64,000 nt of DNA from JBJMHZ01 sp045807125 (GTDB taxonomy: Bacteria; Actinomycetota; Actinomycetes; JAWWOL01): the NCBI GenBank assembly GCA_045807125.1, contig JBJMHZ010000009.1, positions 133,734-197,733 of the forward strand, read 5' to 3'. Positions 15,507 through 23,133 of this stretch are shown here, piece after piece (position 1 is the first letter of the stretch; each line of letters begins with the position of its first letter). Position numbers and translations under genes: made by a program. The notes under the pieces are model-generated. The model searched no databases. It was given only the letters and a program-made list of their open reading frames with translations, and was not told the origin of the DNA.

Positions 15507-16243
15507 GGCGGTGAGGCTATCGACTGCCGGGCCGCGAACCGGTCGAGGGTGCGCCGCAACGCCGGGTCCTCGACGAGCAGGGCGTCGAGCGGCAGCACCG
15601 GCACGTCCTCGGCGCCCAGGCGGACGCGCGTGGCCCGCTCGAGCACCGCCGCCGGCATCGACGCGAGCTCCAGCTCGCTCGCCAGCAGCCGCCACGGGGT
15701 CACCGGCCGTTGCCGCAGCACCTCCCTGGCCCCCGCATAGGCGAGCGGGTCTCCCGCGGGCAGCACCAACCTTCCCCAGCACGACCGCATCGCGGCCGGC
15801 ACCACCTCGAGGTCGTCCTCCGCGACCGCCAGCTGCAAGCACCGCAGCGGCAACGGCACGCCGAGGACCACCGCGGCCGTCGCTCCCGCCAGCGCGAAGC
15901 GGACGCCGTGCCCGACCAGCGCCGCCGCCACCAGCGCCACGTCGTCGGCGGCCGGGCCCAGCCGCTCGACGACGGGGAGGGCCGCCATGCGGTCGATCTC
16001 GCCGTCGACGTCGACGTAGCGCCGCTCGATCACGACCCGCGCCTGGAGGTCGAGCCCCGCCAGCACCCGCTGGAACAGCGGCCACCCCACGCCGATGAGC
16101 CCTCGCTCGTAGCGGCTCAACGTGCTCGGCTCGAGACCGGCCCGCCTGGCCACGTCCTGCAGCCGCAGCAGCCGCTCGTGCCGCAGCCCCCTGAGCAGCT
16201 CGCCCAGCTCCGTCTGGTCCGCGATCTCCGCCATGGCGCCCAT
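15503..16243 (-). CDS. XRE-family HTH regulator with nucleotidyltransferase-like C-terminal domain
   Basis: This is a 246-residue protein. Residues 12-66 are a Cro/CI-type helix-turn-helix (L-L-R-L-Q-D-V-A-R-R-A-G-L-E-P-S-T-L-S-R-Y-E-R-G). Residues 100-150 (V-A-A-A-L-V-G-H-G-V-R-F-A-L-A-G-A-T) recall the start of the nucleotidyltransferase fold found in AbiEii-like or HTH-fused proteins, but the catalytic G-S/D-x-D is degenerate. An AGGAG site lies 4 nt before the ATG at 16243; an alternative ATG lies at 16234. Its stop overlaps the ybaK start, so the two form an operon. No target is predictable. Confidence 0.75.
   Translation of the reverse strand: MGAMAEIADQTELGELLRGLRHERLLRLQDVARRAGLEPSTLSRYERGLIGVGWPLFQRVLAGLDLQARVVIERRYVDVDGEIDRMAALPVVERLGPAADDVALVAAALVGHGVRFALAGATAAVVLGVPLPLRCLQLAVAEDDLEVVPAAMRSCWGRLVLPAGDPLAYAGAREVLRQRPVTPWRLLASELELASMPAAVLERATRVRLGAEDVPVLPLDALLVEDPALRRTLDRFAARQSIASPP
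15514..15519 (-). promoter_or_regulatory. internal leaderless -10 box (TAGCCT) before the YbaK gene
   Basis: On the minus strand TAGCCT is followed by 7 nt and GTG at 15506. The box lies within the 3' coding end of the XRE gene, so it would allow independent expression of the deacylase. Confidence 0.4.
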
Positions 16244-16514
16244 CCCACTCCTGCGCCACGTCAGGATGTCGCCCTCGCCGCGCTGCCTGTGGACGACGGC
16301 GGCTCCTGTGGGCTCCCGGGCCGGCCGGGAGACGGACGTCCGCCGGAGTCGCTTGCCGAATCCGCCACCGCTTGCCGATCCCGCAAGCGATCTGGGAGCG
16401 AAACCGTCGCCGGTCGGCCTCGATGCCGACCCGTCGGCAGCTGACCTCGGCGGCTGTCGGGTGACGCGCGCAACCAGCCGGGCCGATCAGGGGTTCGCCT
16501 GGGGTGACGAGGGC

Positions 16515-16520
16515 TAGGCT
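16515..16520 (+). promoter_or_regulatory. -10 box (TAGGCT) of ogt
   Basis: TAGGCT would place the transcription start near 16527, leaving a leader of about 28 nt that contains the GGAGGT ribosome-binding site 6 nt before the GTG at 16555. Confidence 0.4.
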
Positions 16521-16554
16521 CGGCCCTTGCCGAGGTCGACGTGGAGGTCCCCCT

Positions 16555-17151
16555 GTGAGCGCACTCATGAGCACGGCCACGCACCAGGACGCGCTGCCGC
16601 TGGACGCGCTGGTCATCGGTGAGGCTGCGTCGCTCGCACCGATGGAGTTCCGCGCGCCGGCCGGTGGGCCACCGCGCTACGCGGTCATCGGCTCCCCGAT
16701 CGGCGACATGCTGCTCACCGGCGACGGGGAGTCGCTGACCGGGCTGTTCATGCTCGACGGGCGCGGGCCCGATCCGGTGATCGGCGCCGACTGGACGTTG
16801 GACGTGGGCGCGCTCGCCGCGCCGGTGGAGCAGCTGCGCGCGTACTTCGCCGGCGAGCTGCGGGAGTTCGACGTGCCGCTGGCGCCGTCGGGCACCCCGT
16901 TCCAGCTGGACGTGTGGCGCGCGCTCACCACGATCCCGTACGGGCGGACGACGAGCTACGGCCGGATCGCGGCGGCACTGGGGCGCTCGCCCGGAGCGTC
17001 GCGCGCGGTGGGGCTGGCCAACGGCCGCAACCCCATCTCGGTGATCATCCCCTGCCATCGCGTGATCGGGTCGGACGGGTCGCTGATCGGCTACGGCGGC
17101 GGGCTGCCCCGCAAGGCGCACCTGCTCGCGATGGAGCGCGCCGGGCGCTGA
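16555..17151 (+). CDS. ogt: methylated-DNA-[protein]-cysteine S-methyltransferase
   Basis: This protein directly reverses O6-alkylguanine by transferring the alkyl group to its own cysteine. The 198-residue product carries the acceptor motif I-I-P-C-H-R-V-I near residue 164. It is preceded by the helix-turn-helix segment Y-G-R-T-T-S-Y-G-R-I-A and A-S-R-A-V-G-L-A-N-G-R-N-P, and followed by G-Y-G-G-G-L-P-R-K. The start was set at GTG because GGAGGT lies 6 nt upstream; an in-frame ATG at 16567 is the alternative. The gene is monocistronic and converges with otsA, with 3 nt between stops. Confidence 0.93.
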   Translation: MSALMSTATHQDALPLDALVIGEAASLAPMEFRAPAGGPPRYAVIGSPIGDMLLTGDGESLTGLFMLDGRGPDPVIGADWTLDVGALAAPVEQLRAYFAGELREFDVPLAPSGTPFQLDVWRALTTIPYGRTTSYGRIAAALGRSPGASRAVGLANGRNPISVIIPCHRVIGSDGSLIGYGGGLPRKAHLLAMERAGR

Positions 17152-17154
17152 CCG

Positions 17155-18690
17155 TCAGCGGGCCGCGCCGGGCGCGCCGGGCGCGCTCCACCGCAGCAGG
17201 TCGTCGAGCTGGTTGGACAGCCACTTGCCGACGTCGTTGGCGCGGACCACGGCGGCGGCGGCCCGCAGCCGCTCGCGGCGCTCCGCCCGGTCCATGGTGA
17301 GGGCCTCGTGCAAGGCGTCGGCCTGCTGCTGCACGTCGAACGGGTACAGGGTGACGGCGAAGGCGCCGAGCTCGGCGTGGGCACCGGTCCGCTCCGACAG
17401 GGCGAGGACGCCGTCGCGCCGGTTGACCACCGCCGTCTCCTTGACGACGAGGTTCATGCCGTCGGCGACGGCGTTGACGACGAGCACGTCGCAGAGCGAG
17501 TACGCCGCCACGGCGTACGGGAAGTCCTCCTGCAGGCGCAGGTCGATGGGGGCCTGGCCCTCGCGGGCGTAGCGCGCGTTGATGCGGGCGACCGCGGCAC
17601 CGATGCGGGCGACGTAGTCGGCGTACTCGGGGACGTCGAGGCGGCTGGGCTGCAGCATCGCGAGGAAGGTCACGCGCCCCACCAGCTCCGGGTGGTCGAG
17701 CAGCAACTGCTCGAACGCGCGGAAGCCGCGCACGATGTTCTTGGACGGGTCGGTGCGGTCCACCCGCAGGATCAGCTGGCGGTCGTCGGAGAGCAGCGTG
17801 CGCTCGATCGTCCGCTGGTGCGCCGCGACCTCCTCGCCGGCGGCGAGCTCCTCGAGCGCGCCGACCTCGATGGAGATCGGGTAGTGCCTGGCGCGCACCG
17901 TGCGGCCGTCGACGTCGACGGTCAGCCTGGCGTGGTCGACCGGCAGCCCGAGCAGCTCGTGGCAGCACAGCACGAAGCTGCGGGCGAACTCCTCGGTGTG
18001 GAAGGCGACGACGTCGTTGCCGAGGAGCCCGCGCAGGATGCGCTCGCGCATCCGGGGCGGCAGGACCCGCCAGCCGTCGGCGCCCGGCCAGGGGATGTGG
18101 ACGAAGTGCGAGAGGACGCCGCCGGGGCAGCGCTGGCGGACCTGCTCGGCCACCAGGTAGAAGTGATAGTCCTGGAGGAGGACGACCGCCCGGCCGCCGC
18201 GCCGCTCGACCTCCTCGCAGACCGCGTCGGCGAACGCGTCGTTGACGACGACGTAGCCGTGGTCGAAGGCGTCGTGCTCGCGCTGGGTGATCTCGGGCGC
18301 GGTCGCCAGCCCGTACAGACCGTGCTGGACGAACCAGAGCAGTGGGTTGCTGATGACGGAGTAGAAGTCCTCCTGCGCGTCGTGGTCGATCTCCACGAAG
18401 CGCACGTCGAGGGTCGGCTCGCCGGCCGTGCCGGTCAGGGAGGGCGTGGCGCCCATCGCCATCGTCACCGGCTGGCCGCCGTGCTCGCGGGCGACCGCCG
18501 CGTCCTCGGCGGTCGACGCCGCGCACACCCACACGGCGTCCTGAAGGTGGCCGGCGAGCCCCGCCAGCGCGGTGACCAGCCCGCCGGCGCCGCGGCGCAC
18601 CGTGCGCTCGCCGCGCTCGCGCCGGAACGACACCGGTCCGCGGTTGCTGAGGACGACGACCGGCAGGTCGGGAGGGAAGGAACCGCTCAT
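17155..18690 (-). CDS. otsA: GT20 family trehalose-6-phosphate synthase-like glycosyltransferase
   Basis: This is a 511-residue retaining GT20 glycosyltransferase. It keeps the core residues: V-V-V-L-S-N-R-G-P-V near residue 12 (donor-phosphate Arg), L-L-Q-D-Y-H-F-Y-L near 157, H-F-V-H-I-P-W-P near 182, R-V-D-R-T-D-P-S-K-N-I near 303, and A-V-A-D-G-M-N-L-V-V-K-E near 402. It should make trehalose-6-phosphate from a nucleotide-glucose and glucose-6-phosphate. Because no otsB phosphatase lies beside it, a glucosylglycerol-phosphate or other GT20 acceptor cannot be excluded. Its ATG overlaps the stop of tetR (ATGA), so it sits in a regulator-led operon. Confidence 0.85.
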   Translation of the reverse strand: MSGSFPPDLPVVVLSNRGPVSFRRERGERTVRRGAGGLVTALAGLAGHLQDAVWVCAASTAEDAAVAREHGGQPVTMAMGATPSLTGTAGEPTLDVRFVEIDHDAQEDFYSVISNPLLWFVQHGLYGLATAPEITQREHDAFDHGYVVVNDAFADAVCEEVERRGGRAVVLLQDYHFYLVAEQVRQRCPGGVLSHFVHIPWPGADGWRVLPPRMRERILRGLLGNDVVAFHTEEFARSFVLCCHELLGLPVDHARLTVDVDGRTVRARHYPISIEVGALEELAAGEEVAAHQRTIERTLLSDDRQLILRVDRTDPSKNIVRGFRAFEQLLLDHPELVGRVTFLAMLQPSRLDVPEYADYVARIGAAVARINARYAREGQAPIDLRLQEDFPYAVAAYSLCDVLVVNAVADGMNLVVKETAVVNRRDGVLALSERTGAHAELGAFAVTLYPFDVQQQADALHEALTMDRAERRERLRAAAAVVRANDVGKWLSNQLDDLLRWSAPGAPGAAR

Positions 18691-19364
18691 CGGATCGCCG
18701 CCGGGGTGGGCAGCGGGTCGCCGGTGCCGGTCAGCTCGACCAGGCGCCCCCGCATGCCGGACACCAGCAATCCCAGTCCGTGCTCGAACGTGCGGTTCGG
18801 CTGCGGCGCGCCGTGCGTGGCGACCGCGGCGGCCAGGTACGGCAGCTCCTCGCCGTCGAGCGTCGCGCCGCTCGGCGCCGCCTCGCCGGCCGTCTGCTGC
18901 GCCCGCGCCACCTCGGCGTGGTGCTCGACCGCCGACCCGATGACGTAGTTGCCCAGCGCCAGCAGCGACTCCAGCGCCTCGTCGGCCGGGAAGCCGACCG
19001 TGACGAGCGTGCCGAGCGTCTCCTCGATCAGCCGCACCGAAGCATCGGTCGGGCGGTTGCCGGCGACGACGAGGGCGCCGTCGCGGTGCGCCAGCAGCGC
19101 CTGCCACTGCAGGCGGCTCTGCGCGACGAGCCAGTCCCACCACGGCTCGCCGGGCGCCGGCGAGCCGCGCCGCTCGCTCGCCTGCGCGAGCATCGCCTCG
19201 GCCATGTGGTCGAGCAGCGCGCGCTTGTGCTGCACGTGCCAGTAGAGCGTGGGGGCCGACACGCCGAGCTGCTTGGCGAGGCCGCGCAGCGTGAGGCCCT
19301 CGAGGCCCACCTCGTCCAGCAGGTCGATGGCCGTGCGCACGATCTGCTCCCGGGTGAGCGGCAT
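18687..19364 (-). CDS. TetR-family repressor (TetR_C class)
   Basis: The 225-residue protein has an N-terminal HTH: L-T-R-E-Q-I-V-R-T-A-I-D-L-L-D-E-V-G-L-E-G-L-T-L, then recognition helix V-S-A-P-T-L-Y-W-H-V near residue 42. It also has the long helical ligand domain of TetR/drug-responsive members. The ATG at 19364 was chosen because GAGGAGG lies 7 nt upstream; a GTG at 19397 is an alternative. It diverges from drrAB with an operator-like palindrome between them (19395-19415) and is coupled to otsA. The likely role is repression of the divergent exporter and of itself. Confidence 0.85.
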   Translation of the reverse strand: MPLTREQIVRTAIDLLDEVGLEGLTLRGLAKQLGVSAPTLYWHVQHKRALLDHMAEAMLAQASERRGSPAPGEPWWDWLVAQSRLQWQALLAHRDGALVVAGNRPTDASVRLIEETLGTLVTVGFPADEALESLLALGNYVIGSAVEHHAEVARAQQTAGEAAPSGATLDGEELPYLAAAVATHGAPQPNRTFEHGLGLLVSGMRGRLVELTGTGDPLPTPAAIR

Positions 19365-19394
19365 CGGCCCACCTCCTCGTCCGCCGGCCCCTGT

Positions 19395-19415
19395 CACTCT
19401 AACAGTGTTAGGGTG
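19395..19415. promoter_or_regulatory. 21-bp TetR-type operator between tetR and drrAB
   Basis: An imperfect inverted repeat is centred on CTAACAGTGTTAG with CAC/GTG outer ends; only the outer C/T and G/A positions break symmetry. It overlaps a TAGGGT -10-like box for drrA (19409-19414) and boxes facing tetR. It is well placed to repress both directions. Confidence 0.65.
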
Positions 19416-19456
19416 AATCCCTTCGCGCCCTCGGGCCCCCCTCCGGAGGTCACCGT

Positions 19457-20488
19457 ATGCCGGACCATTCGGTCCACCCCGGCCAGCCGGCCGCCGAGCC
19501 GGCGGTCCGCATCCGCGGCCTGGTCAAGCGCTACAAGGGCAAGAGCGGTGACGTCGAGGCGGTCAAGGGCATCGACCTCGACGTGGCCGCCGGCGAGACC
19601 TTCGGCTTCCTCGGCCCCAACGGCGCCGGCAAGTCGACCACCATCAAGATCCTGTGCACGCTCACCGACGCGACGTCCGGGTCCGCGCGGGTCGCCGGCT
19701 TCGACGTCGCCACCAGGCGCACCGACGTGCGCCGGCACATCGGCCTGGTGTTCCAGGAGCCGACGCTCGACGGCTACCTCACCGCCGAGCAGAACCTCCG
19801 CTTCCACGGCGAGCTGTACGGCGTCGACCGGGCGACAGCTCCGGCGCGCCGTGAGGAGGTGCTCACGATGGTCGGGCTGTGGGAGCGGCGGGCCAGCCTC
19901 GTGCAGACGTTCTCCGGCGGCATGCGGCGGCGCCTGGAGATCGCCCGCGGCCTGCTCCACTCGCCCACGGTGCTCTTCCTCGACGAGCCGACCATCGGCC
20001 TCGACCCGCAGACCCGCGCATCGATCTGGGAGTACATCAGGGAGCTGCACCGGCGCGAGGAGATCACGGTCTTCGTCACCACCCACTACATGGACGAGGC
20101 GGAGAACTGCGACCGCATCGCCATCATGGACGAGGGGCGCCTCGTCGCGCTCGACACGCCGGCCGCGCTGAAGGCCGGCATCGGCAAGGACCGCGTGCAG
20201 ATCACCACCGACGACGACGAGGCCGCGCTGGCCGAGCTGCGCGACCGGTTCGGGCTGGACGCGGCCGTGCACGAGGGCACGCTGACGTTCGCGGTGGCGG
20301 ACGGCGCCGGGTTCGTGCCCCAGCTGTTCGCCCACCTCGGCGTCGCGATCGGCTCGGTGACGGTCACCAGGCCGAGCCTCGACGACGTCTTCCTCTCCTA
20401 CACCGGCAAGACGATCCGCGACGCCGAGCTGGGGGCGGGGTCCGGCCGCCCTCCGGCCGCGTTCGTCGCGGCGGCGACCAGGAGGTAG
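19457..20488 (+). CDS. DrrA-type ABC exporter ATP-binding protein
   Basis: This is a 343-residue nucleotide-binding subunit of a DrrA/daunorubicin-resistance-like exporter. Walker A G-P-N-G-A-G-K-S-T lies at residues 53-61, Q-loop F-Q-E-P near 100, signature F-S-G-G-M-R-R-R-L near 152, Walker B L-F-L-D-E-P-T-I-G-L-D near 173 and H-loop T-T-H-Y-M-D-E-A near 212. The C-terminal 80 residues match the DrrA extension (D-D-V-F-L-S-Y-T-G). It partners with the permease that starts 3 nt downstream, and a divergent TetR controls the locus. The substrate is probably a hydrophobic drug or lipid-like molecule. Confidence 0.9.
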   Translation: MPDHSVHPGQPAAEPAVRIRGLVKRYKGKSGDVEAVKGIDLDVAAGETFGFLGPNGAGKSTTIKILCTLTDATSGSARVAGFDVATRRTDVRRHIGLVFQEPTLDGYLTAEQNLRFHGELYGVDRATAPARREEVLTMVGLWERRASLVQTFSGGMRRRLEIARGLLHSPTVLFLDEPTIGLDPQTRASIWEYIRELHRREEITVFVTTHYMDEAENCDRIAIMDEGRLVALDTPAALKAGIGKDRVQITTDDDEAALAELRDRFGLDAAVHEGTLTFAVADGAGFVPQLFAHLGVAIGSVTVTRPSLDDVFLSYTGKTIRDAELGAGSGRPPAAFVAAATRR

Positions 20489-20491
20489 CGC

Positions 20492-21364
20492 ATGAGCGGA
20501 GCCCTGACCGCGCCGGCGCGCCCCGCGCCCGTACGGGTGCCGGCGGCCGGCCTCGGTCACCAGGTGCGCGCGGCCACCGTCGTCTGGGAGCGGGAGATGA
20601 TCCGGTTCACCCGCGACCCGGCGCGCATCGTGTCGTCGTTCGTGCAGCCGATGCTGTTCCTGTTCGTCCTCGGCTCCGGGCTGTCGTCCCTGGTCCGGCC
20701 CGGCAGCGGGTCGGTCGATTTCCGGACGTTCCTGTTCCCCGGGGTGCTCGCCACGTCGGTGCTGTTCACCGCGGCCTTCTCGGGCATCTCGATGGTGTGG
20801 GACCGCGAGTTCGGGTTCCTTCGCGAGATGCTCGTCGCCCCGGTCAGCAGCGCCGCGATCCTCACCGGCAAGTGCCTCGGCGGCGCGACCGTCGCCACCG
20901 TGCAGAGCCTCGTGATCCTCGCGCTGGCCGGCGTCGTGGGCGTGCCGTACTCGCTGCCGATGATGGCCGCGCTCGTCGGGCTGCTGTTCCTGATGTCGTT
21001 CCTGATCACGGCGCTCGCCCTGGTGCTGGCCGCGCGGGTCAAGCAGGTGCAGTCGGCCATGCCGCTCGTTCAGCTCGTCATCGCGCCGATGATGTTCCTG
21101 TCCGGCGCGCTGTTCCCGCTCGCCGGGCTGCCGGTCTGGCTCTCGATCGTGACCCGCCTGAACCCCATGACGTACGCCGTCGAGCCGGTGCGCTCGGTCG
21201 TCTTCGACCACCTGCACGCGGCGGCCGCGGTGCGGGCCCGGCTCGACCCCGGCATCCGGTGGGGCAGCTGGCCGGTGCCGCTGCCGCTGCAGGTCGCGCT
21301 GGTGGTCGTGCTCGCCCTCGGCCTGCTCGCCGTCGCCGTGGTGCGGTTCGCCCGCACCGAATGA
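20492..21364 (+). CDS. ABC-2 type permease, DrrB-like
   Basis: This is a 290-residue ABC-2 membrane subunit with about six helices: an N-terminal cytoplasmic segment with W-E-R-E-M-I-R-F-T-R-D-P, typical of the family's amphipathic entry helix, and the signature L-N-P-M-T-Y-A-V-E-P-V-R near residue 228. It forms the transport channel for the ATPase encoded 3 nt upstream. Translation is likely coupled, with an AGGAGG site just before the ATG. It is followed directly by a remnant of a third gene. Confidence 0.88.
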   Translation: MSGALTAPARPAPVRVPAAGLGHQVRAATVVWEREMIRFTRDPARIVSSFVQPMLFLFVLGSGLSSLVRPGSGSVDFRTFLFPGVLATSVLFTAAFSGISMVWDREFGFLREMLVAPVSSAAILTGKCLGGATVATVQSLVILALAGVVGVPYSLPMMAALVGLLFLMSFLITALALVLAARVKQVQSAMPLVQLVIAPMMFLSGALFPLAGLPVWLSIVTRLNPMTYAVEPVRSVVFDHLHAAAAVRARLDPGIRWGSWPVPLPLQVALVVVLALGLLAVAVVRFARTE

Positions 21365-21377
21365 GGAGGGCCTGCGC

Positions 21378-21422
21378 ATGATCAACGGTGCCCACGTGAT
21401 CGTCCACGCCGAGGACGGCTGA
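21378..21422 (+). pseudogene. 14-codon remnant of a VOC/glyoxalase-family gene
   Basis: A strong GAGGAGGG site and an ATG open a frame reading M-I-N-G-A-H-V-I-V-H-A-E-D-G and then TGA. The first eight residues look like the start of many glyoxalase/bleomycin-resistance (VOC) proteins (typically M-I-x-G-A-H-V-I-x-Y-S-x-D-A). Nothing VOC-like follows; the Kelch lipoprotein gene ends 10 nt later on the other strand. It is best read as a third gene of the drr operon cut off by a rearrangement. A genuine 14-residue peptide is an alternative. Confidence 0.5.
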
Positions 21423-21431
21423 GCGCGGGGC

Positions 21432-22496
21432 TCAGCGCACCGAGACGGCGACGATCGTCGCGAGCGGCGCCCCCGGGCCGCCGGTCTCGCCACCGATCAG
21501 CCACGCGCGCCCGCCGACCGTCACGCCGGCCGCGTCCGAGCGCGGCCCCGGCAGCCGCCCGGCCCGCGACCAGGCGCCCGTACGGGGGTCGAGCCGGAGG
21601 ATCGCGGCGACCGCGCCGGCCGCGCCGGCCGCGCGCCGCCCACCGGCGACGAGCAGCTGCCCGTCCAGGGCGAGCGCCGTGGCGTGGCCGAGCGGCTCCG
21701 GCAGGCGGCCCACCAGCGCGGTGCGGCCGGTGCGCGGGTCGAAGCGCTGCACGGCGTCGGTGAGCGCGCCGGTCCCGGTCACGCCGCCGGCCACCCACAC
21801 GGCACCGTCGGCGACGCCCACGGCGGCGTAGCGCACGCCCACCCGCAGCCGGCCCACCGCCCGGAACGAGGTGCCGTCGGTGGTGGCCAGGATCGTGCGG
21901 TCGAGCCGGGCACCGTCGAAGCCGCCAACGACGTAGGCCGTGCCGCCGAGCGTCGCCGCGGTGGAGTCCGATCGGGGTCGCGGGAGCGCCCCGGCGACGC
22001 GCCGGGCCCCGCCGGGCCCACCGGGCGGAGCGGTCCATGCCTGCACCGTCGCGACCGTCGACGGGGCGCCGCCGCCGATGACGACCGCCCGCCCGCGCAA
22101 CCACGCGCCGCTCGCGTCGTGCACCGCCAGCGCGAGCCGGCCGGCGGCCATGGCCCGCCCCGTCGCGGGGTCGATCGTCAGCACCCGGTCGGTGGACGCG
22201 TCGCCGGGGCCGAGGCCGCCGAGAACCACGATGCGCCGGCCGTCGGTGACGGCCACCGCGCGGGACGTGCCGGCCGGCAGCCGCCCGGCGACCACCGCCG
22301 TGACGGCCGGCCGGGCTCCCGCCGGCGCCGACGCCGGCACCGGCGCCCCGGTCGGCGAGGTGGCCGGCCGGCCGGTGGGCGCCGGCGAGCCGGGACCGGC
22401 CGCGGGGGCCGAGCCGGCGGTGCACCCGCCGGCGAGGGGGACGGCGAGGACGAGAGCGAGGACGGCCGCTCGGGACGGCCGTGGCGAGCGGCGCAC
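21432..22496 (-). CDS. Kelch-repeat lipoprotein
   Basis: The 354-residue secreted protein has a signal peptide with lipobox L-A-G-G-C (lipidated Cys at about residue 25) and an Ala/Pro/Thr-rich linker to about residue 65. It then has about six Kelch-type blades marked by G-G doublets and repeated phrases such as V-V-L-G-G-L, V-V-I-G-G-G, Y-V-V-G-G-F-D-G, W-V-A-G-G and W-L-I-G-G-E. It probably forms a beta-propeller on the outer membrane face, with a scaffold or binding role. The GTG start is 6 nt from a TAACCT -10 box, so the message is probably leaderless. Its stop lies beside the VOC remnant. Confidence 0.8.
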   Translation of the reverse strand: MRRSPRPSRAAVLALVLAVPLAGGCTAGSAPAAGPGSPAPTGRPATSPTGAPVPASAPAGARPAVTAVVAGRLPAGTSRAVAVTDGRRIVVLGGLGPGDASTDRVLTIDPATGRAMAAGRLALAVHDASGAWLRGRAVVIGGGAPSTVATVQAWTAPPGGPGGARRVAGALPRPRSDSTAATLGGTAYVVGGFDGARLDRTILATTDGTSFRAVGRLRVGVRYAAVGVADGAVWVAGGVTGTGALTDAVQRFDPRTGRTALVGRLPEPLGHATALALDGQLLVAGGRRAAGAAGAVAAILRLDPRTGAWSRAGRLPGPRSDAAGVTVGGRAWLIGGETGGPGAPLATIVAVSVR

Positions 22497-22502
22497 AGGA
22501 CG

Positions 22503-22512
22503 AGGTTACGGT
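22503..22512. promoter_or_regulatory. overlapping divergent -10 boxes (Kelch lipoprotein / TMEM175)
   Basis: The minus-strand TAACCT (22503-22508) lies 6 nt from the GTG of the lipoprotein. The plus-strand TACGGT (22507-22512) lies 11 nt from the ATG of the channel gene. The boxes share two base pairs, so the two promoters should exclude each other. Confidence 0.45.
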
Positions 22513-22523
22513 TCACTGCCCCC

Positions 22524-23129
22524 ATGAGCAGCGCTCGGCTCGAGGCTTTCAGCGACGGCGTGCTGGCGATCGCGATCACCTTGCTCGTCCTCGACCTGCG
22601 ACTGCCCGACGAGCCCGACCGCTCGCTCGGCGCGCTGCTGGCGCGGCAGTGGCCGTCGTACCTCGCCTACGTCGTGAGCTTCGTGGTGATCGGCATCATG
22701 TGGGTCAACCACCACGCGCTGTTCCGGCGGGTGGCGCAGGTGGACCGGCGGCTGCTCTTCCTCAACCTCGGGCTGCTGATGCTCATCGCCGCGCTGCCGT
22801 TCCCCACCTCCGTCGCCGCCGAGGGGCTGCGGCGCGGCGGGCACGACGCGAGCATCGCGATGTTCGCGTACAGCCTGACGCTGCTCCTGACGTCGGTCGC
22901 GTTCTCGGCGGTGTGGACGCACATCGTCCGTGCGCCCGGGATCCTGCGGGTGCCCTTCCCCGTCGCCGGGCAGCGAGCGGCGATCCGGCGGTTCGGGCTC
23001 GGGCTCGTCGTGTACGCGGCGCTGTGCGGCCTCGCGTTCGTCTCGCCGATCGCGACGCTCATCGGGCACGGCGTGGTCGCCGCGTACTACGCCTTCGAGC
23101 AGCTGCCGGAGGCCGGGCCGGACGCCTGA
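22524..23129 (+). CDS. TMEM175-like (DUF1211) cation channel protein
   Basis: The 201-residue membrane protein opens with the family's selectivity-related signature R-L-E-A-F-S-D-G-V-L-A-I-A-I-T at residues 5-19. It has W-V-N-H-H-A-L-F near residue 67 and six predicted helices, matching bacterial TMEM175 subunits, which form tetrameric K+-permeable channels. It is expressed divergently from the Kelch lipoprotein. A physiological role in potassium leak or pH tolerance is inferred from the family only. Confidence 0.88.
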   Translation: MSSARLEAFSDGVLAIAITLLVLDLRLPDEPDRSLGALLARQWPSYLAYVVSFVVIGIMWVNHHALFRRVAQVDRRLLFLNLGLLMLIAALPFPTSVAAEGLRRGGHDASIAMFAYSLTLLLTSVAFSAVWTHIVRAPGILRVPFPVAGQRAAIRRFGLGLVVYAALCGLAFVSPIATLIGHGVVAAYYAFEQLPEAGPDA

Positions 23130-23133
23130 TCGC

